DNA of 64,000 nucleotides from Achromobacter sp. AONIH1 (GCF_002902905.1 NZ_CP026124.1:5518001-5582000), one strand, 5' to 3'. Shown: positions 48,770 to 60,219, counted from the first letter of the stretch. Notes: generated by a model from the sequence alone, not told the origin. Made by a program: numbers and translations.

Positions 48770-51667
48770 ATGACCCAAGCCGCAACCCCGAACGCCGCCG
48801 CTGGCGCCACCGAATCCCCGGAGCTTTCCAAGAGCTTCGAACCCGCCGAACTCGAATCCCGCTGGTACGCGGAATGGGAGAAGCGCGGATATTTCACGGC
48901 CGGCCAGCACGTAAAAACGGGGTCGGAAGCCACGCCCTATGTGATCCAGTTCCCGCCGCCCAACGTGACGGGCACACTGCACATGGGCCATGCCTTCAAC
49001 CAGACCATCATGGACGGCCTGGTGCGCTACCACCGCATGTCGGGCAACGACACCGTGTTCATTCCCGGCACCGACCACGCCGGCATCGCCACGCAGATCG
49101 TCGTTGAAAGACAGCTCGACGCCCAAAAGGTTTCGCGCCACGACCTGGGCCGCGAGAAGTTCGTCGAAAAAGTCTGGGAATGGAAGGAAAAGTCCGGCAG
49201 CACGATCACCGGACAGGTCCGCCGCCTGGGCGCGTCCGCCGACTGGCCGCGCGAGTACTTCACCATGGACGAGCGCATGTCGCGCGGCGTGGTCGAGACC
49301 TTCGTGCGCCTGCATAAACAGGGCCTGATCTACCGCGGCAAGCGCCTGGTCAACTGGGATCCCAAGCTGCTGACGGCCGTGTCCGACCTGGAAGTGGTGT
49401 CCGAGGAAACCGACGGCCACATGTGGCACATCCTCTACCCCTTCGTCGACGGCCCGCAGACCATCACCGACAAGGACGGCCAGAGCGTCACGCTGCGCGG
49501 CCTGACCATCGCCACCACGCGCCCCGAGACCATGCTGGCCGACGGCGCGCTCTGCGTGCATCCGGAAGACCCGCGCTACAAGCACCTGGTCGGCAAGCTG
49601 GTCGAGCTGCCGCTGTGCGACCGCAACATCCCCATCATCGCCGACGATTTCGTCGACCCCGAATTCGGCACCGGCTGCGTCAAGATCACTGGCGCGCACG
49701 ACTTCAACGACTACGCCTGCGCGCTGCGCCACGATCTGCCCATGATCGTGATCTTCACGCTGGACGCCCACATCAACGAGAACGGCCCCAAGCAATTCCA
49801 GGGCATGGAGCGCTACGAGGCCCGCAAGGCAGTGGTCGCCCAGTTGGAAGCCGAGCAGTTCCTGGTCAAGGTCGAGCCGCACAAGATGATGCAGCCCAAG
49901 GGCGACCGCACCGGCGTGGTGCTGGAACCCATGCTGACCGACCAGTGGTTCGTCGCCATGAGCAAGCCGGCGCCCGAAGGCACGCTGAACCCGGGCAAGA
50001 GCATCACCCAGGTGGCGCTGGAAGTCGTGGCCGACGGCCGCATCCAGTTCTACCCCGACAACTGGACCACCATCTACAACCAGTGGCTCAACAACATCCA
50101 GGACTGGTGCATCTCGCGCCAGCTGTGGTGGGGCCACCAGATCCCCGCCTGGTACTCGGAAGACGGCCAGGTGTTCGTCGCCCACAACGAGGCCGAAGCC
50201 ATCGAACAGGCCCGCGCCGCCGGCGTGACCGGCGCGCTGACGCGCGACCCCGACGTGCTCGATACCTGGTTCTCGTCCGGCCTGGTGCCCTTCACCACGC
50301 TGGGCTGGCCCGAGAACACGCCGGACCTGCAGCGCTACCTGCCGTCCAGCGTGCTGGTCACGGGCTTCGACATCATCTTCTTCTGGGTCGCCCGCATGGT
50401 CATGCTGACCACGCACATGACCGGCCAGATCCCGTTCAAGCACGTCTACGTGCACGGCCTGATCCGCGACGCGGACGGCCAGAAGATGAGCAAATCCAAG
50501 GGCAACACGCTGGACCCCGTGGACCTGATCGACGGCATCGACCTGGATGGGCTGGTGGCCAAGCGCACCTACGGCCTGATGAACCCCAAGCAGGCCGGCT
50601 CCATCGAGAAGGCCACGCGCCGCCAGTACCCGGACGGCATCCCCGCCTTCGGCACCGACGCGCTGCGCTTCACCATGGCCGCCTATGCCACGCTGGGCCG
50701 CAACATCAACTTCGACCTGAAGCGCTGCGAGGGCTACCGTAACTTCTGCAACAAGCTCTGGAACGCCACCCGCTTCGTGCTGATGAACACCGAGGGGCAT
50801 GACCTGACGGGTTCGGACGCCGGCGAGACCTCGTTCGTCGACCGCTGGATCATCAGCCAGCTGCAGACGCTGGAAGCCGATGTGGCGCGCGGCTTCGCCG
50901 ACTACCGCTTCGACAACGTCGCCAACGCGCTGTACCGCTACGTGTGGGACGAATACTGCGACTGGTACCTGGAGCTGGCCAAGGTCCAGATCCAGACCGG
51001 CACGCCCGCTCAGCAGCTGGGCACGCGCCGCACGCTGATCCGCGTGCTGGAAGCGGTGCTGCGCCTGGCGCACCCCATCATCCCCTTCATCACCGAGGAA
51101 CTGTGGCAGACAGTCTCGGTGGTGGCCGGCAAGCGTCAGGCCGGCGTGCCCGGCAGCGTCAGCGTGCAGCCCTTCCCGGTCGCCAACCCCGCCGCCCAGG
51201 ACGCGGCGGCGGAAGGCGACGTGGCCGAACTCAAGGCCCAGGTCGAGGCCGTGCGCGCGCTGCGCGGCGAGATGAGCCTGTCGCCGGCCCAGAAGGTGCC
51301 GCTGTGCGCCCAGGGCGAAGACCGGAACATGCTCAAGCGCAACGCGCCCTACCTGGCCGCGCTGGCCAAGCTGAGCCAGGTCGATGTGCTGGATGCCCTG
51401 CCCGATGCCGGCGCGCCGGTGCAGGTGGTCGGCGCCAGCCGCCTGATGCTGCACGTGGAGATCGACGTCGCCGCCGAACGCGTGCGCCTGGACAAGGAAA
51501 TCGCCCGCCTGGAAGGCGAGATCACCAAGGCCAACGGCAAGCTGTCCAACGCCAGCTTCGTCGAACGCGCACCCGCCGCGGTCGTCGAGCAGGAAAAGGC
51601 CCGCGTCGCGCAATTCGGCGAAACGCTGCGCAAGGTGCAGGAACAGCGCGCCAAGCTGGGCGCCTGA
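48770..51667 (+). CDS. valS: Valine-tRNA ligase
   Basis: A 965-residue class I synthetase. The HIGH motif is in [17 protein letters not shown], the KMSKS motif in [15 protein letters not shown], and the editing (CP1) domain contains [20 protein letters not shown]. The C-terminal coiled coil ends the protein ([20 protein letters not shown]). The ATG at 48770 gives a short variable N-terminus. A strong terminator follows at 51691. Confidence 0.97.
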   Translation: MTQAATPNAAAGATESPELSKSFEPAELESRWYAEWEKRGYFTAGQHVKTGSEATPYVIQFPPPNVTGTLHMGHAFNQTIMDGLVRYHRMSGNDTVFIPGTDHAGIATQIVVERQLDAQKVSRHDLGREKFVEKVWEWKEKSGSTITGQVRRLGASADWPREYFTMDERMSRGVVETFVRLHKQGLIYRGKRLVNWDPKLLTAVSDLEVVSEETDGHMWHILYPFVDGPQTITDKDGQSVTLRGLTIATTRPETMLADGALCVHPEDPRYKHLVGKLVELPLCDRNIPIIADDFVDPEFGTGCVKITGAHDFNDYACALRHDLPMIVIFTLDAHINENGPKQFQGMERYEARKAVVAQLEAEQFLVKVEPHKMMQPKGDRTGVVLEPMLTDQWFVAMSKPAPEGTLNPGKSITQVALEVVADGRIQFYPDNWTTIYNQWLNNIQDWCISRQLWWGHQIPAWYSEDGQVFVAHNEAEAIEQARAAGVTGALTRDPDVLDTWFSSGLVPFTTLGWPENTPDLQRYLPSSVLVTGFDIIFFWVARMVMLTTHMTGQIPFKHVYVHGLIRDADGQKMSKSKGNTLDPVDLIDGIDLDGLVAKRTYGLMNPKQAGSIEKATRRQYPDGIPAFGTDALRFTMAAYATLGRNINFDLKRCEGYRNFCNKLWNATRFVLMNTEGHDLTGSDAGETSFVDRWIISQLQTLEADVARGFADYRFDNVANALYRYVWDEYCDWYLELAKVQIQTGTPAQQLGTRRTLIRVLEAVLRLAHPIIPFITEELWQTVSVVAGKRQAGVPGSVSVQPFPVANPAAQDAAAEGDVAELKAQVEAVRALRGEMSLSPAQKVPLCAQGEDRNMLKRNAPYLAALAKLSQVDVLDALPDAGAPVQVVGASRLMLHVEIDVAAERVRLDKEIARLEGEITKANGKLSNASFVERAPAAVVEQEKARVAQFGETLRKVQEQRAKLGA

Positions 51668-51690
51668 TCGTCGCGCAAGGCCCTGATGGC

Positions 51691-51720
51691 AAAAACCCCG
51701 GACGCAGGTCCGGGGTTTTT
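51691..51720. terminator. Bidirectional terminator between valS and trmD
   Basis: AAAAACCCCGGAC and GTCCGGGGTTTTT form a perfect 13-bp stem with a GCAG loop, with A- and T-runs on the two sides. Serves valS on the plus strand and probably trmD on the minus strand. Confidence 0.9.
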
Positions 51721-51868
51721 TATCGACCGTTCTTTACTGGCCGCTCTTGACCGTCCACATTTTTGGCGGGTTCTTGCCGGCGCCCGACCTCGCGATGAAT
51801 GCACCGCGCAGCGCGCCAGGCAGCAACGCAATACGGCGGGTTCCAGCGGCCGGAACCAAGCCGTCGAC

Positions 51869-52693
51869 TCAGCTGGCCTGGGACGGTTTGGATTTGCGGC
51901 GACGCGCCGGCCTGGGCGGATAGGGATCAGGCAGTCCGGCCAATGCCGCCAGATGGCGCTCATCGGCCTTGTCGAGCAGGCCGCGCGAACGGGCCGCCTC
52001 GATCAGCTCGGGTCGCCGGGCAGCCGTCAGTTCGAGCGAGCGCTCGCGCCGCCAGGCGGCGATGTGCGCATGGTGACCGCTGAGCAGCGGCGCGGGCACG
52101 GCCGCGCCCTCATAGACTTCCGGGCGCGTGTAATGCGGACTGTCCAGCAAGCCGGACAGCGTGTCGTTGAACGAATCCTGCAAGGCCGAGTCGCCATCGT
52201 TGAGCACGCCGGGCAGCAGGCGCACGGCGGCATCGATGACCGCCAGCGCGGCGATCTCGCCGCCGGACAGCACAAAGTCGCCCAGCGAGATTTCCTGGGT
52301 GACGCAACGTTCGATGAACCGCTGGTCAACGCCCTCGTAGCGGCCGCAGATCAGGATCAGCCCGTCGCTCGCGGCCAGGGCCTCGGCTCCGGCCTGGTCA
52401 TAGCGGCGCCCCACCGGCGCCAGCAAGGCGACCGGCGCAGGCCCCAGCCCCTGGGCAGCCCGCGCCTGCTGGGCGGCGCTGACAGCCGCCTCCAGCGGAG
52501 CGGCCATCATCACCATGCCCGGACCGCCCCCATAGGGACGGTCGTCCACGGTGCGATGGACATCGTGCGTGAAGTCGCGGGGATTCCAGGCATGCAGGGA
52601 CCACCGGCCCTGGGCGTGCGCCCGGCCGGTGACGCCGAGGTCGCGCACTACCCCGAACATTTCGGGAAAGAGCGTAACGACGTCGATACGCAT
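51869..52693 (-). CDS. trmD: tRNA (guanine37-N1)-methyltransferase
   Basis: A 274-residue SPOUT enzyme, [20 protein letters not shown], with the knot region [10 protein letters not shown] and [20 protein letters not shown]. It methylates G37 next to the anticodon. The C-terminus is extended by about 20 basic residues ([18 protein letters not shown]) compared with E. coli. The start overlaps the rimM stop by 1 bp (TGATG). rplS, often the next gene, is not present. Confidence 0.96.
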   Translation of the reverse strand: MRIDVVTLFPEMFGVVRDLGVTGRAHAQGRWSLHAWNPRDFTHDVHRTVDDRPYGGGPGMVMMAAPLEAAVSAAQQARAAQGLGPAPVALLAPVGRRYDQAGAEALAASDGLILICGRYEGVDQRFIERCVTQEISLGDFVLSGGEIAALAVIDAAVRLLPGVLNDGDSALQDSFNDTLSGLLDSPHYTRPEVYEGAAVPAPLLSGHHAHIAAWRRERSLELTAARRPELIEAARSRGLLDKADERHLAALAGLPDPYPPRPARRRKSKPSQAS

Positions 52694-53310
52694 CAGAGGT
52701 CCAGCGGCCAGTCGCTGTCAATGCGGCGAGCGGCGAGGTCCACGGAAAGAATGTGCGCGCGTACGAACGGAACGAGCATATCGGCAGGCTTGCCCTTGGC
52801 ATTGAGGATGGCTTCGGGACCGTCGGCCCCTTCCCTCTGGCACAGGACCTTCAGCACGGCGTGGGCGCCGTTGTCGAAGACCTCGTCCACCACGCCGATC
52901 AGCGCGGGTTCGCCATTGGCGTTGGTATACAACGCGCAGCCTATCAGGTCGACCCAGTAGTATTCGTCTTCTTCGGGCGCGGGGAAGGACCCGCGCGAGG
53001 CCTGCACGGAAAATCCGCGCAAGGCTTCGGCCAGATCGCGATCGGCAATGCCCGCCAACTGCGCCACGACCGTGGCGCCCTGGGAACGGGATTGCAGGAC
53101 CTTGTATGCGACCGGCCCAGACGCGACAACGCCCCGCGCCGATTCGGGCACAGGGCGAGTCAACCACCATTCAGAAGCCGTGAGCAGCACTTCGGCTTGC
53201 GCCGAGTGTGGCTGCACCTTGACCCAGCCTTTGATGCCGTAGGCCGCAGTGATGCGGCCCAGCTCGATCAGATCCGCAGGCGCCGCGTTGGAGGGTGCGG
53301 CAGCAGACAT
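52693..53310 (-). CDS. rimM: 16S rRNA processing protein RimM
   Basis: A 205-residue protein. The N-terminal RimM domain is in [20 protein letters not shown], and the C-terminal PRC barrel in [20 protein letters not shown], ending with [20 protein letters not shown] and DWPLDL. It helps mature the 30S head. About 80 bp separate it from rpsP. Confidence 0.95.
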   Translation of the reverse strand: MSAAAPSNAAPADLIELGRITAAYGIKGWVKVQPHSAQAEVLLTASEWWLTRPVPESARGVVASGPVAYKVLQSRSQGATVVAQLAGIADRDLAEALRGFSVQASRGSFPAPEEDEYYWVDLIGCALYTNANGEPALIGVVDEVFDNGAHAVLKVLCQREGADGPEAILNAKGKPADMLVPFVRAHILSVDLAARRIDSDWPLDL

Positions 53311-53390
53311 GTCGTGAGTATGGGTTGCGTAATGGCAGCTATTGAAGCTGTAGCAGGCAGAAAAAACCGGCAGGGCTACCGCGCAGGCAC

Positions 53391-53651
53391 TTAGGCCGCG
53401 GCGGAAACCTTGGCCGAGTAATCCTTGACCAGACGCTCGACAGCGGGCGACAGTTGGGCGCCGTTGCTGGTCCAGTGTTGCACGCGATCCAGCGCAATGC
53501 GCAGGTTCTCGGCACCATCATTGCCCACCGGGTTGTAGAAACCCACGCGTTCAATGAAACGGCCATCGCGACGGTTGCGCGAATCAGCAGCCACCAGGTT
53601 GTAGAACGGACGCTTCTTGGACCCACCGCGGGCCAGGCGAATCACCACCAT
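53391..53651 (-). CDS. rpsP: 30S ribosomal protein S16
   Basis: An 86-residue ribosomal protein, [20 protein letters not shown] with [17 protein letters not shown]. First gene of rpsP-rimM-trmD. Confidence 0.98.
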   Translation of the reverse strand: MVVIRLARGGSKKRPFYNLVAADSRNRRDGRFIERVGFYNPVGNDGAENLRIALDRVQHWTSNGAQLSPAVERLVKDYSAKVSAAA

Positions 53652-53822
53652 AGGTAATCCCTTGAATTAGTTGTGAAAAACGGGAAATTCTAGCACCTAA
53701 AGAAGCCGGCTGGCAAATCCAGGCGCCAAATTTCATTGGGAAGCGCGTTTTATACGACAAACAGCACGCCAAAACGCCACATCCCTGCATTGTACAAATC
53801 CGGGCCGGAACCCGCTCGCCGC

Positions 53823-54092
53823 CTAGCGTCTGCGCAGGAAATGCGTGCAGCCGCCGTCCGACTCCTGCTGCGCGAGCAGCGCGTTGCCGGTCTGGCGCGA
53901 GAACGCCTGGAAGTCGCGGACAGCATTGCGGTCGGTCGTGACCACTCGCAACACCTGCCCGCTTTCCATCTGCGCCAGGGCTTTCTTGGCGCGCAGGATG
54001 GGCAGGGGGCAAGTCAGGCCGCTGGCGTCGACTTCCATATCGAAAACCGGCGTCTCGCCGCCCTGCCCTGCCTGTACGTCCGACGCATTCAT
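53823..54092 (-). CDS. tusA: TusA-family sulfur carrier
   Basis: An 89-residue sulfur relay protein. The CPxP motif lies in DASGLTCPLPILRAKKALAQ; the Cys carries persulfide in 2-thiouridine and related pathways. The C-terminus (QQESDGGCTHFLRRR) has a second cysteine. It starts on the alaS stop (TGATG), so both are co-translated. Which TusA-type pathway it serves is uncertain. Confidence 0.88.
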   Translation of the reverse strand: MNASDVQAGQGGETPVFDMEVDASGLTCPLPILRAKKALAQMESGQVLRVVTTDRNAVRDFQAFSRQTGNALLAQQESDGGCTHFLRRR

Positions 54093-56713
54093 CAGAGACG
54101 CTCTTCCACCCACTTCTGCACGCTGGCGATCGCCGCAGGCAGGGCCGCGGCGTCGGTGCCGCCGCCCATGGCCATGTCCGGACGTCCGCCGCCCTTGCCG
54201 CCCACCTGGCCGGCCACGAAGCCCACCAGGTCGCCGGCCTTGACGCGGCCGGTCAGGTCGGCCGTGACGCCGCCCACCACGCTGATCTTGCCTTCGGCGC
54301 CGGTCGCCAGCAGCACAACCGCGGGCTTCAGGCGATCCTTGAGGTTGTCGACCATGCCGCGCAGGGCCTTGGGATCGACGTCGGCGATGCTGGCGGCCAG
54401 GACCTTGATGCCCTTGACCTCGACCGCGGCGCTGGACGCCAGGTCGTTGCCGGCGCTGGCGGCCAGCTTGCTGCGCGACTGCTCCAGGTCTTTTTCCAGG
54501 GCCTTGACCTGATCCTGCACCTGCGCGATGCGCGCGGGCAGATCGGCCGGCGTGCTGCGCAGCATGCCCGCGACCTGCGTCAGCAGCGCGTTCTGGTTCT
54601 GCACCCAGGCGAGCGCATTGTCGCCAGTAATGGCTTCGACGCGGCGCACGCCAGCGGCCACGCCGCCCTCGGACACGATCTTGAACAGGCCGATGTCGCC
54701 GGTGCGGGACACGTGGGTGCCGCCGCAGAGTTCGCGCGAGAAGCCGATATCCAGCACGCGCACGGTGTCGCCGTATTTCTCGCCGAACAGCGCCATGGCG
54801 CCGCCCTTGACCGCGTCGTCATAGGGCATGACCTGCGCCACGGTGGGCTGGTTGGCCAGGATCTCAGCATTGACAATGGCTTCCACGCGGGCGATCTGCT
54901 CGGCGGTCAGCGGCGCGTCCTGCGCGAAGTCGAAACGGGTCTTGTCGGGATCGACCAGCGAGCCGCGCTGCTGGACGTGAGCGCCCAGCACCTGGCGCAG
55001 CGCCTTGTGCATCAGGTGGGTGGCGGAGTGGTTGCGCACGGTGCGCGCGCGGCGCACGGCGTCGACGCGGGCCAGCAGGCTGTCGCCCACCGACAGCGTG
55101 CCCGATTCCAGCACGCCATGATGGCCGAACACGCCGGCCTGGATCTTGAGCGTATCGGCCACGGCGAAGCGCAGGCCGTCGGCTTCCAGCAGGCCGGTGT
55201 CGCCGACCTGGCCGCCCGATTCGGCGTAGAACGGCGTGGCATCGAGCACCACGACCGCGCTCTGGCCGGCCTGCACCTGCTGCACCTGGGTGCCGTCCAC
55301 GTACAGGGCGGTGACCTTGGCGCCGCTCAGCTCGAGCTGCTCGTAGCCTTCGAAGCGCGTGTCGGCGCCTTCGTAACTCAGGCCCTCGGCCATCTTGAAC
55401 TTGCCCGCGGCGCGGGCCTGGTCGCGCTGGCGCTCCATGGCGGCCTCGAAGCCTGCCATGTCCACGTCGACATCGCGCTCGCGGCAGATGTCGGCGGTCA
55501 GGTCCACCGGGAAGCCGTAGGTGTCGTACAGCGTGAACAGCGTGGTGCCGTCCAGCTGGCCGCCCTTGGCCACGCCGGCCAGCGCGCCGTCCAGGATGCG
55601 CATGCCGTGCTCCAGCGTTTCGCCGAAGCGTTCTTCTTCCTGCTTGAGCACCTGAGCCACGCGCTCGGCGATCGCGGCCAGCTCGGGATAGGCTTCGCCC
55701 ATTTCGGCGACCAGGTCCGGCACCAGGCGGTGGAAGAAGGGCTTGGTCTGGCCCAGCTTGTAGCCATGGCGCAGCGCGCGACGCACGATGCGGCGCAGCA
55801 CGTAGCCGCGGCCTTCGTTGCTGGGGATCACGCCGTCGACGATCAGGAACGAGCAGGCGCGGATGTGGTCGGCGATGACCTTGAGCGAGTTGTCTTCCAG
55901 GTTCTTGACGCCGGTCTCGCGCGCGGCGGCGGCGATCAGGCGCTGGAACAGGTCGATTTCATAGTTGGAGTGCACGCCCTGCAGCACGGCGGCGATGCGT
56001 TCCAGGCCCATGCCGGTATCGACACAGGGACGCGGCAGGCGCGGCATGTTGCCGGCGGCGTCGCGCTCGAACTGCATGAACACCAGGTTCCAGATCTCGA
56101 TGTAGCGGTCGCCGTCTTCCTCGGGCGATCCCGGGGGGCCGCCCCATACGTCCGGGCCGTGGTCGTAGAAGATTTCCGAGCACGGGCCGCAGGGGCCGGT
56201 GTCGGCCATCTGCCAGAAGTTGTCGGAGGCGTAGCGCGCGCCCTTGTTGTCGCCGATGCGGATGATCCGCTCGGCCGGCACGCCGACTTCCTTGGCCCAG
56301 ATGTCGTAGGCCTCGTCGTCTTCCTGGTACACCGTGACCCACAGCTTCTCGGCGGGCAGCTTGTAGACCTGGGTCAGCAGCTCCCAGGCGTACGAGATGG
56401 CGTCGCGCTTGAAGTAGTCGCCGAAGCTGAAGTTGCCCAGCATCTCGAAGAACGTGTGGTGGCGCGCGGTGTAGCCCACGTTTTCCAGGTCATTGTGCTT
56501 GCCGCCGGCCCGCACGCTGCGCTGCGACGACGTCGCGCGCGAATACGAGCGCGTCTCCTTGCCCGTGAACACGTCCTTGAACTGGACCATGCCCGAGTTG
56601 GTGAAGAGCAGGGTCGGGTCGTTGCCCGGCACGAGCGACGACGAAGGAACGATGGTGTGTCCCTTGGACTTGAAGAATTGCAGGAACTGCTGGCGAATCT
56701 CGGAGGATTTCAT
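54092..56713 (-). CDS. alaS: Alanine-tRNA ligase
   Basis: An 873-residue class II synthetase. The catalytic part begins [40 protein letters not shown] is typical. The editing domain shows [20 protein letters not shown] and the zinc residues in [19 protein letters not shown]. The C-terminal oligomerisation and DHHA1 domain contains [15 protein letters not shown]. Confidence 0.97.
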   Translation of the reverse strand: MKSSEIRQQFLQFFKSKGHTIVPSSSLVPGNDPTLLFTNSGMVQFKDVFTGKETRSYSRATSSQRSVRAGGKHNDLENVGYTARHHTFFEMLGNFSFGDYFKRDAISYAWELLTQVYKLPAEKLWVTVYQEDDEAYDIWAKEVGVPAERIIRIGDNKGARYASDNFWQMADTGPCGPCSEIFYDHGPDVWGGPPGSPEEDGDRYIEIWNLVFMQFERDAAGNMPRLPRPCVDTGMGLERIAAVLQGVHSNYEIDLFQRLIAAAARETGVKNLEDNSLKVIADHIRACSFLIVDGVIPSNEGRGYVLRRIVRRALRHGYKLGQTKPFFHRLVPDLVAEMGEAYPELAAIAERVAQVLKQEEERFGETLEHGMRILDGALAGVAKGGQLDGTTLFTLYDTYGFPVDLTADICRERDVDVDMAGFEAAMERQRDQARAAGKFKMAEGLSYEGADTRFEGYEQLELSGAKVTALYVDGTQVQQVQAGQSAVVVLDATPFYAESGGQVGDTGLLEADGLRFAVADTLKIQAGVFGHHGVLESGTLSVGDSLLARVDAVRRARTVRNHSATHLMHKALRQVLGAHVQQRGSLVDPDKTRFDFAQDAPLTAEQIARVEAIVNAEILANQPTVAQVMPYDDAVKGGAMALFGEKYGDTVRVLDIGFSRELCGGTHVSRTGDIGLFKIVSEGGVAAGVRRVEAITGDNALAWVQNQNALLTQVAGMLRSTPADLPARIAQVQDQVKALEKDLEQSRSKLAASAGNDLASSAAVEVKGIKVLAASIADVDPKALRGMVDNLKDRLKPAVVLLATGAEGKISVVGGVTADLTGRVKAGDLVGFVAGQVGGKGGGRPDMAMGGGTDAAALPAAIASVQKWVEERL

Positions 56714-56746
56714 CGTGGACGACGCGGAATTTAGGCGAATCTTTGA

Positions 56747-57157
56747 TTATATAGAGGGTTGGCGGCAATGGAGTCCCTCCCGGACGCTGCCGCCCGGCTC
56801 CTGATTGCGCAGCGCCGTGGCCCTCAGGCCGCCGCCCTGGAAGCGCAGTTCGGGCCAGACGCCGGGCAGCACCACGTAGGGCGCGCGGCGCGTATGGGGC
56901 AGCGGGCGCTCGCCCTCTTCGTCCACGCCCAGGATGGCCGGCAGCCGGGCCTCTGGAGCGAAATGCAGCCAGGTTTTGCGGCCGTCGTCGAATACCTGCA
57001 TCGGCGCGACAGCCTGATCGCCGGACAGGCGCCAGCCAAAATCGAACGGGCACGCCGACGGCGCCGGCACCGGCCAGGCCGCCCCGTCCATGCCCGGCGG
57101 GCTTGCGCACGCCCCAAGCCCGCCCAAGCCGGCCGCGATGATGATCCGCCAAGACAT
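56747..57157 (-). CDS. Stand-alone VirB9/TrbG-like lipoprotein
   Basis: A 136-residue lipoprotein. The signal sequence MSWRIIIAAGLGGLGACASP has the lipobox GLGAC. The mature part contains APMQVFDDGRKTWLHF, PAILGVDEEGERPLP, then YVVLPGVWPELRFQGGGLRA, which follows the pattern of the C-terminal domain of VirB9/TrbG/CagX proteins of type IV secretion systems (VFDDGR-T, VxxEGRExLV, PxLxLR-G). No other conjugation or secretion gene is in the window, and the N-terminal VirB9 domain is missing. It follows alaS divergently oriented toward it on the same strand; the function is unknown. Confidence 0.6.
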   Translation of the reverse strand: MSWRIIIAAGLGGLGACASPPGMDGAAWPVPAPSACPFDFGWRLSGDQAVAPMQVFDDGRKTWLHFAPEARLPAILGVDEEGERPLPHTRRAPYVVLPGVWPELRFQGGGLRATALRNQEPGGSVREGLHCRQPSI

Positions 57158-57351
57158 GCCTTCTCCTCCGTCACCGGCGCGCCGGACGGCGCACGCTTGC
57201 AGGCATGATCGCGGGCGGCGAAATCCGGCGCCAGACTGGCATGTACGGAGGGACGGATTTATCCCCGTACCGTCGCGCCGGGTGACGGCACAGGCCGGAA
57301 AGACGCGGCCCGGCGATGACTGGCAACCAGGTCCGGCGCGTCGGCAGGGCG

Positions 57352-57382
57352 AAAAAAAGCCCGGTCCGAGGACCGGGCCTTG
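57352..57382 (-). terminator. Rho-independent terminator of dadA-like/ugpB-like operon
   Basis: Minus strand: GGCCCGGTCC/GGACCGGGCT stem (about 11 bp, 2-nt centre) followed by seven Ts (57358-57352). It lies about 30 bp after the stop at 57411. Confidence 0.85.
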
Positions 57383-57410
57383 CCTTAGGCGACCGCCGAC
57401 GGCGTCGCGC

Positions 57411-58751
57411 TCAGCGTTGCGTGGCGATGGTGCGCGCCTGGTTGGCGGCGTTGTTCAGCGCGGCCATCGGCGGGGTCTTGCCTTCGAACGCGTCGGTCAG
57501 CTGCTGGTTCAGCACCGGTTCGATACGCGTGTAGTTCGCCATGCGGAAGCCGCGGCTGCTGGCGGACGGACGGGCGCTCATGGAAGCGATCACGGCTTGC
57601 GCGCCGGGAATGCTCTTGTAGAACGACACATCGGACGCGCGGAAAGCGGCCTCGGTCAGCGGCAGATAGCCGGTGCGCTGGTGCCATTCGGCGGCGACCA
57701 CGGGCTTGGACAGCCAGGCCAGGAACTGGGCCGTGGCCTTTTCCTGGTCCTTCGGATGGCCTTCCATCGCCCACAGGGCCGAGCCGCTGACGAAGGGCTG
57801 GCCGCCATTGCTGGTGGCCTGGTCGTAGTACGGCAGCGGCGCGACGCCGAAGGACAGCGACTTGGTCGCCAGGAACTGACCGAACGAACCGGAATTGGAC
57901 GTCAGCACCGCGCACTCGCCCTTGGCGAACAATTTGTCGGCGCCGTTGTCGGCCGTGTGCGCCATGAACAGCAGCGAACGCTTCCAGCTCACCATCAGCG
58001 AGATGTGGCGCATGTAGAGCGTGTCGAACTGCATGGTCGGCGCCGGCGTCTTCTTGGTGACGGCGTCCAGGCCATTGTTGTTACTGGTGAACAGCTGGCC
58101 GTTCACGGGCGCCAGGTTCTCAAGGTGCACCGCGACCTGGTCGCTGGAGGCATAGGGACAGTCGATGTCGGCCACGTCGCGCAGCTTGAGCAGCTCGCCT
58201 TGCAGGGTGGACCAGGTGCGGGCGGGCTTCTGCGGATCCAGCCCGGCCTTCTTGTAGGCGGCGGTGTTGTAGAACATCACCGGTATCTCGGCCATCCAGG
58301 GGAAGGCCAGCAAGCGGCCCTTGCCGTCGCGCACGAAGCTGCTGGTGGCGGGCACGTACCAGTTCAGGTCCTTGATCGGATACTTGGCCAGCAGTTCGTA
58401 CATCGGCATCACGGCCTTGTGCTCGGCCACGACTTCGGGCGAACGGTTGTCGGCCAGTTGCAGCAGATTGGGGGCCTTCTTGGCCTTGACCGCGGCAGTG
58501 GTTTCCTGCTGCAGCTGCGCCTGCGAGGCAAAGGCGCGCAGCGTGACGCTGACCTGATCCTGCTCCTTGTTGTATTGCTTGGCCAGCTTTTCGAACTCGG
58601 CCTTGTTCGCGTCGGTCAGCGTATGCCAGACCTGGATTTCCACGGGGGCGGCATGCGCCACGCCCGCGGCCGCCATGGCGGCGCCAAAGACCCATGCCCG
58701 CCGGCTGGCGAACATCGCGCGGGCAACACCCGCCAATTGCAGTTTCTTCAT
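57411..58751 (-). CDS. ugpB: UgpB-like ABC transporter substrate-binding protein, orphan
   Basis: A 446-residue periplasmic binding protein of the sugar/glycerol-3-phosphate type. The signal peptide runs from MKKLQLAGVARAMFASRR to AGVAHA. The mature start APVEIQVWHTLTDANKAEFE, then SVTLRAFASQAQLQQETTAA and LFTSNNNGLD follow the family. No permease or ATPase genes accompany it, unlike the ugpBAEC operon. It starts 4 bp after the stop of the D-amino-acid dehydrogenase gene, so the two are one operon, and the ligand may be related to that enzyme (inference). Confidence 0.85.
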   Translation of the reverse strand: MKKLQLAGVARAMFASRRAWVFGAAMAAAGVAHAAPVEIQVWHTLTDANKAEFEKLAKQYNKEQDQVSVTLRAFASQAQLQQETTAAVKAKKAPNLLQLADNRSPEVVAEHKAVMPMYELLAKYPIKDLNWYVPATSSFVRDGKGRLLAFPWMAEIPVMFYNTAAYKKAGLDPQKPARTWSTLQGELLKLRDVADIDCPYASSDQVAVHLENLAPVNGQLFTSNNNGLDAVTKKTPAPTMQFDTLYMRHISLMVSWKRSLLFMAHTADNGADKLFAKGECAVLTSNSGSFGQFLATKSLSFGVAPLPYYDQATSNGGQPFVSGSALWAMEGHPKDQEKATAQFLAWLSKPVVAAEWHQRTGYLPLTEAAFRASDVSFYKSIPGAQAVIASMSARPSASSRGFRMANYTRIEPVLNQQLTDAFEGKTPPMAALNNAANQARTIATQR

Positions 58752-58755
58752 AGGT

Positions 58756-60012
58756 TCACAGACCAAGGAAAGGAAATTCCGGTTCAGGCTGGCGCCCGCT
58801 GACCACGTCAGCCAGGGCCCGGCCCGAGCCAACACCCATCGTCCAGCCGAGCGTACCGTGTCCCGTGTTGACATACAAATTGGGGATACGACTGCGGCCG
58901 ATGATGGGCACGTTGGAAGGCGTGGACGGGCGCAGGCCCGACCAATAGCCGACGCGCTCGAAATCGAGCGCGTCGGGAAAAAGTTGGCGGGCGAGGCGGG
59001 TAAGCGCCTCGCAACGCGCGGTGTTCAGGCCACGGGAATAGCCCGACAGCTCTGCCGTGCCGGCCATGCGCAGCCGGTCTCCCAGCCGCGAAAAGACGAT
59101 CTTGTGGCTGCTGTCCGTCAGGCTGACCACGGGCGCGGCATCGGGCCTGACGATCGGGAAGGTCGCCGAATAACCCTTGGCCGGATAGACGTTGCAGGGG
59201 ATGCCCAGTGGACGCAGCATGGCGGGACTGAAGCTGCCCATCGCCACCACGTAGGCGTCGGCCGACAGCGTGCCGTAGCGGCCGTCCGGATCGATCAGCT
59301 CCACGCCCTGCACGTTGCCGCCGGCCGTGAGCAGCCGGGTGGCCTGGGTGTTGTAGCGAAACTCGACGCCGGCCCGCGCGCAATGCTCGGCCAGCGCGAC
59401 CGTGAACAGGTGCACGTCACCGCTTTCGTCTTCCGGCGTGTAGTCGCCGCCGACGATGGTATTGCGATGCGGCGCCAGCGCGGGCTCGATGGCGATGACC
59501 TCGTCGGCCGACACCACGCGGCGCTCGACGCCGAAGTCGCGCATCAGCCCGGCGGCGCGCTGGGAATTTTCGAATTCCTGCGGATCGCGATAGAAATTCA
59601 GGATGCCGCGCTCCAGATGGTCGTACTGGATGCCCAGGTCGGCGCGCATGGCGCGCAACGTGGCGCGGCTGTATTCGGCCATGCGGACCATGGCGCGGAT
59701 GTTGGGCGCCAGCCTGCCGGGCAAGCACTCGCGCAGGAACGCCAGGCCCCACATCCATTGGCGCCAGTCGAGCTGCGGGCGGAACAGCAGCGGCGCGTCT
59801 TCCTGGAACATCCACTTCAGCAGCTTGAACGGCGCCTGGGGATTGGCCCAGGGTTCGGCGTAGGACACCGAGATCTGCGCGCCGTTGGCCAGGCTGGTTT
59901 CCTGGGCGGGGCCGGTGCAGCGGTCGATCACCACGACGTCGTGGCCCGCCTGGCTCAGCCACCAGGCGCTGGAAATTCCGATGATGCCGCTACCCAATAC
60001 CGCTACTTTCAT
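58756..60012 (-). CDS. dadA: D-amino-acid dehydrogenase (DadA-like)
   Basis: A 418-residue FAD-dependent oxidoreductase. The Rossmann motif is KVAVLGSGIIGISSAWWLSQ; NGAQISVSYAEPWANP and the C-terminal GYWSGLRPSTPSNVPIIGRS with NTGHGTLGWTMGVGSG are DadA signatures. It oxidises D-amino acids to keto acids and passes electrons to the respiratory chain at the inner membrane. First gene of a two-gene unit with the UgpB-like protein. Confidence 0.93.
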   Translation of the reverse strand: MKVAVLGSGIIGISSAWWLSQAGHDVVVIDRCTGPAQETSLANGAQISVSYAEPWANPQAPFKLLKWMFQEDAPLLFRPQLDWRQWMWGLAFLRECLPGRLAPNIRAMVRMAEYSRATLRAMRADLGIQYDHLERGILNFYRDPQEFENSQRAAGLMRDFGVERRVVSADEVIAIEPALAPHRNTIVGGDYTPEDESGDVHLFTVALAEHCARAGVEFRYNTQATRLLTAGGNVQGVELIDPDGRYGTLSADAYVVAMGSFSPAMLRPLGIPCNVYPAKGYSATFPIVRPDAAPVVSLTDSSHKIVFSRLGDRLRMAGTAELSGYSRGLNTARCEALTRLARQLFPDALDFERVGYWSGLRPSTPSNVPIIGRSRIPNLYVNTGHGTLGWTMGVGSGRALADVVSGRQPEPEFPFLGL

Positions 60013-60219
60013 GCCCGCATTGCTCCATGCGCGGAGTCTGGCGTCGGACCCGATGTCCGCGCGCCGCTCCAGGCCGCTGCCGAAATGACACTGCAGTTTA
60101 CTCCGGCGGCCTGCCGCCGCCTACGATGCCCGCAGGCAAAAATTGGGGCGGAATCCGACGGCCCGGCTCCAGCCTGCCCGATCCGCCCCTTGCACCCAGC
60201 CGGCCAGGCCAGGCCCGGC

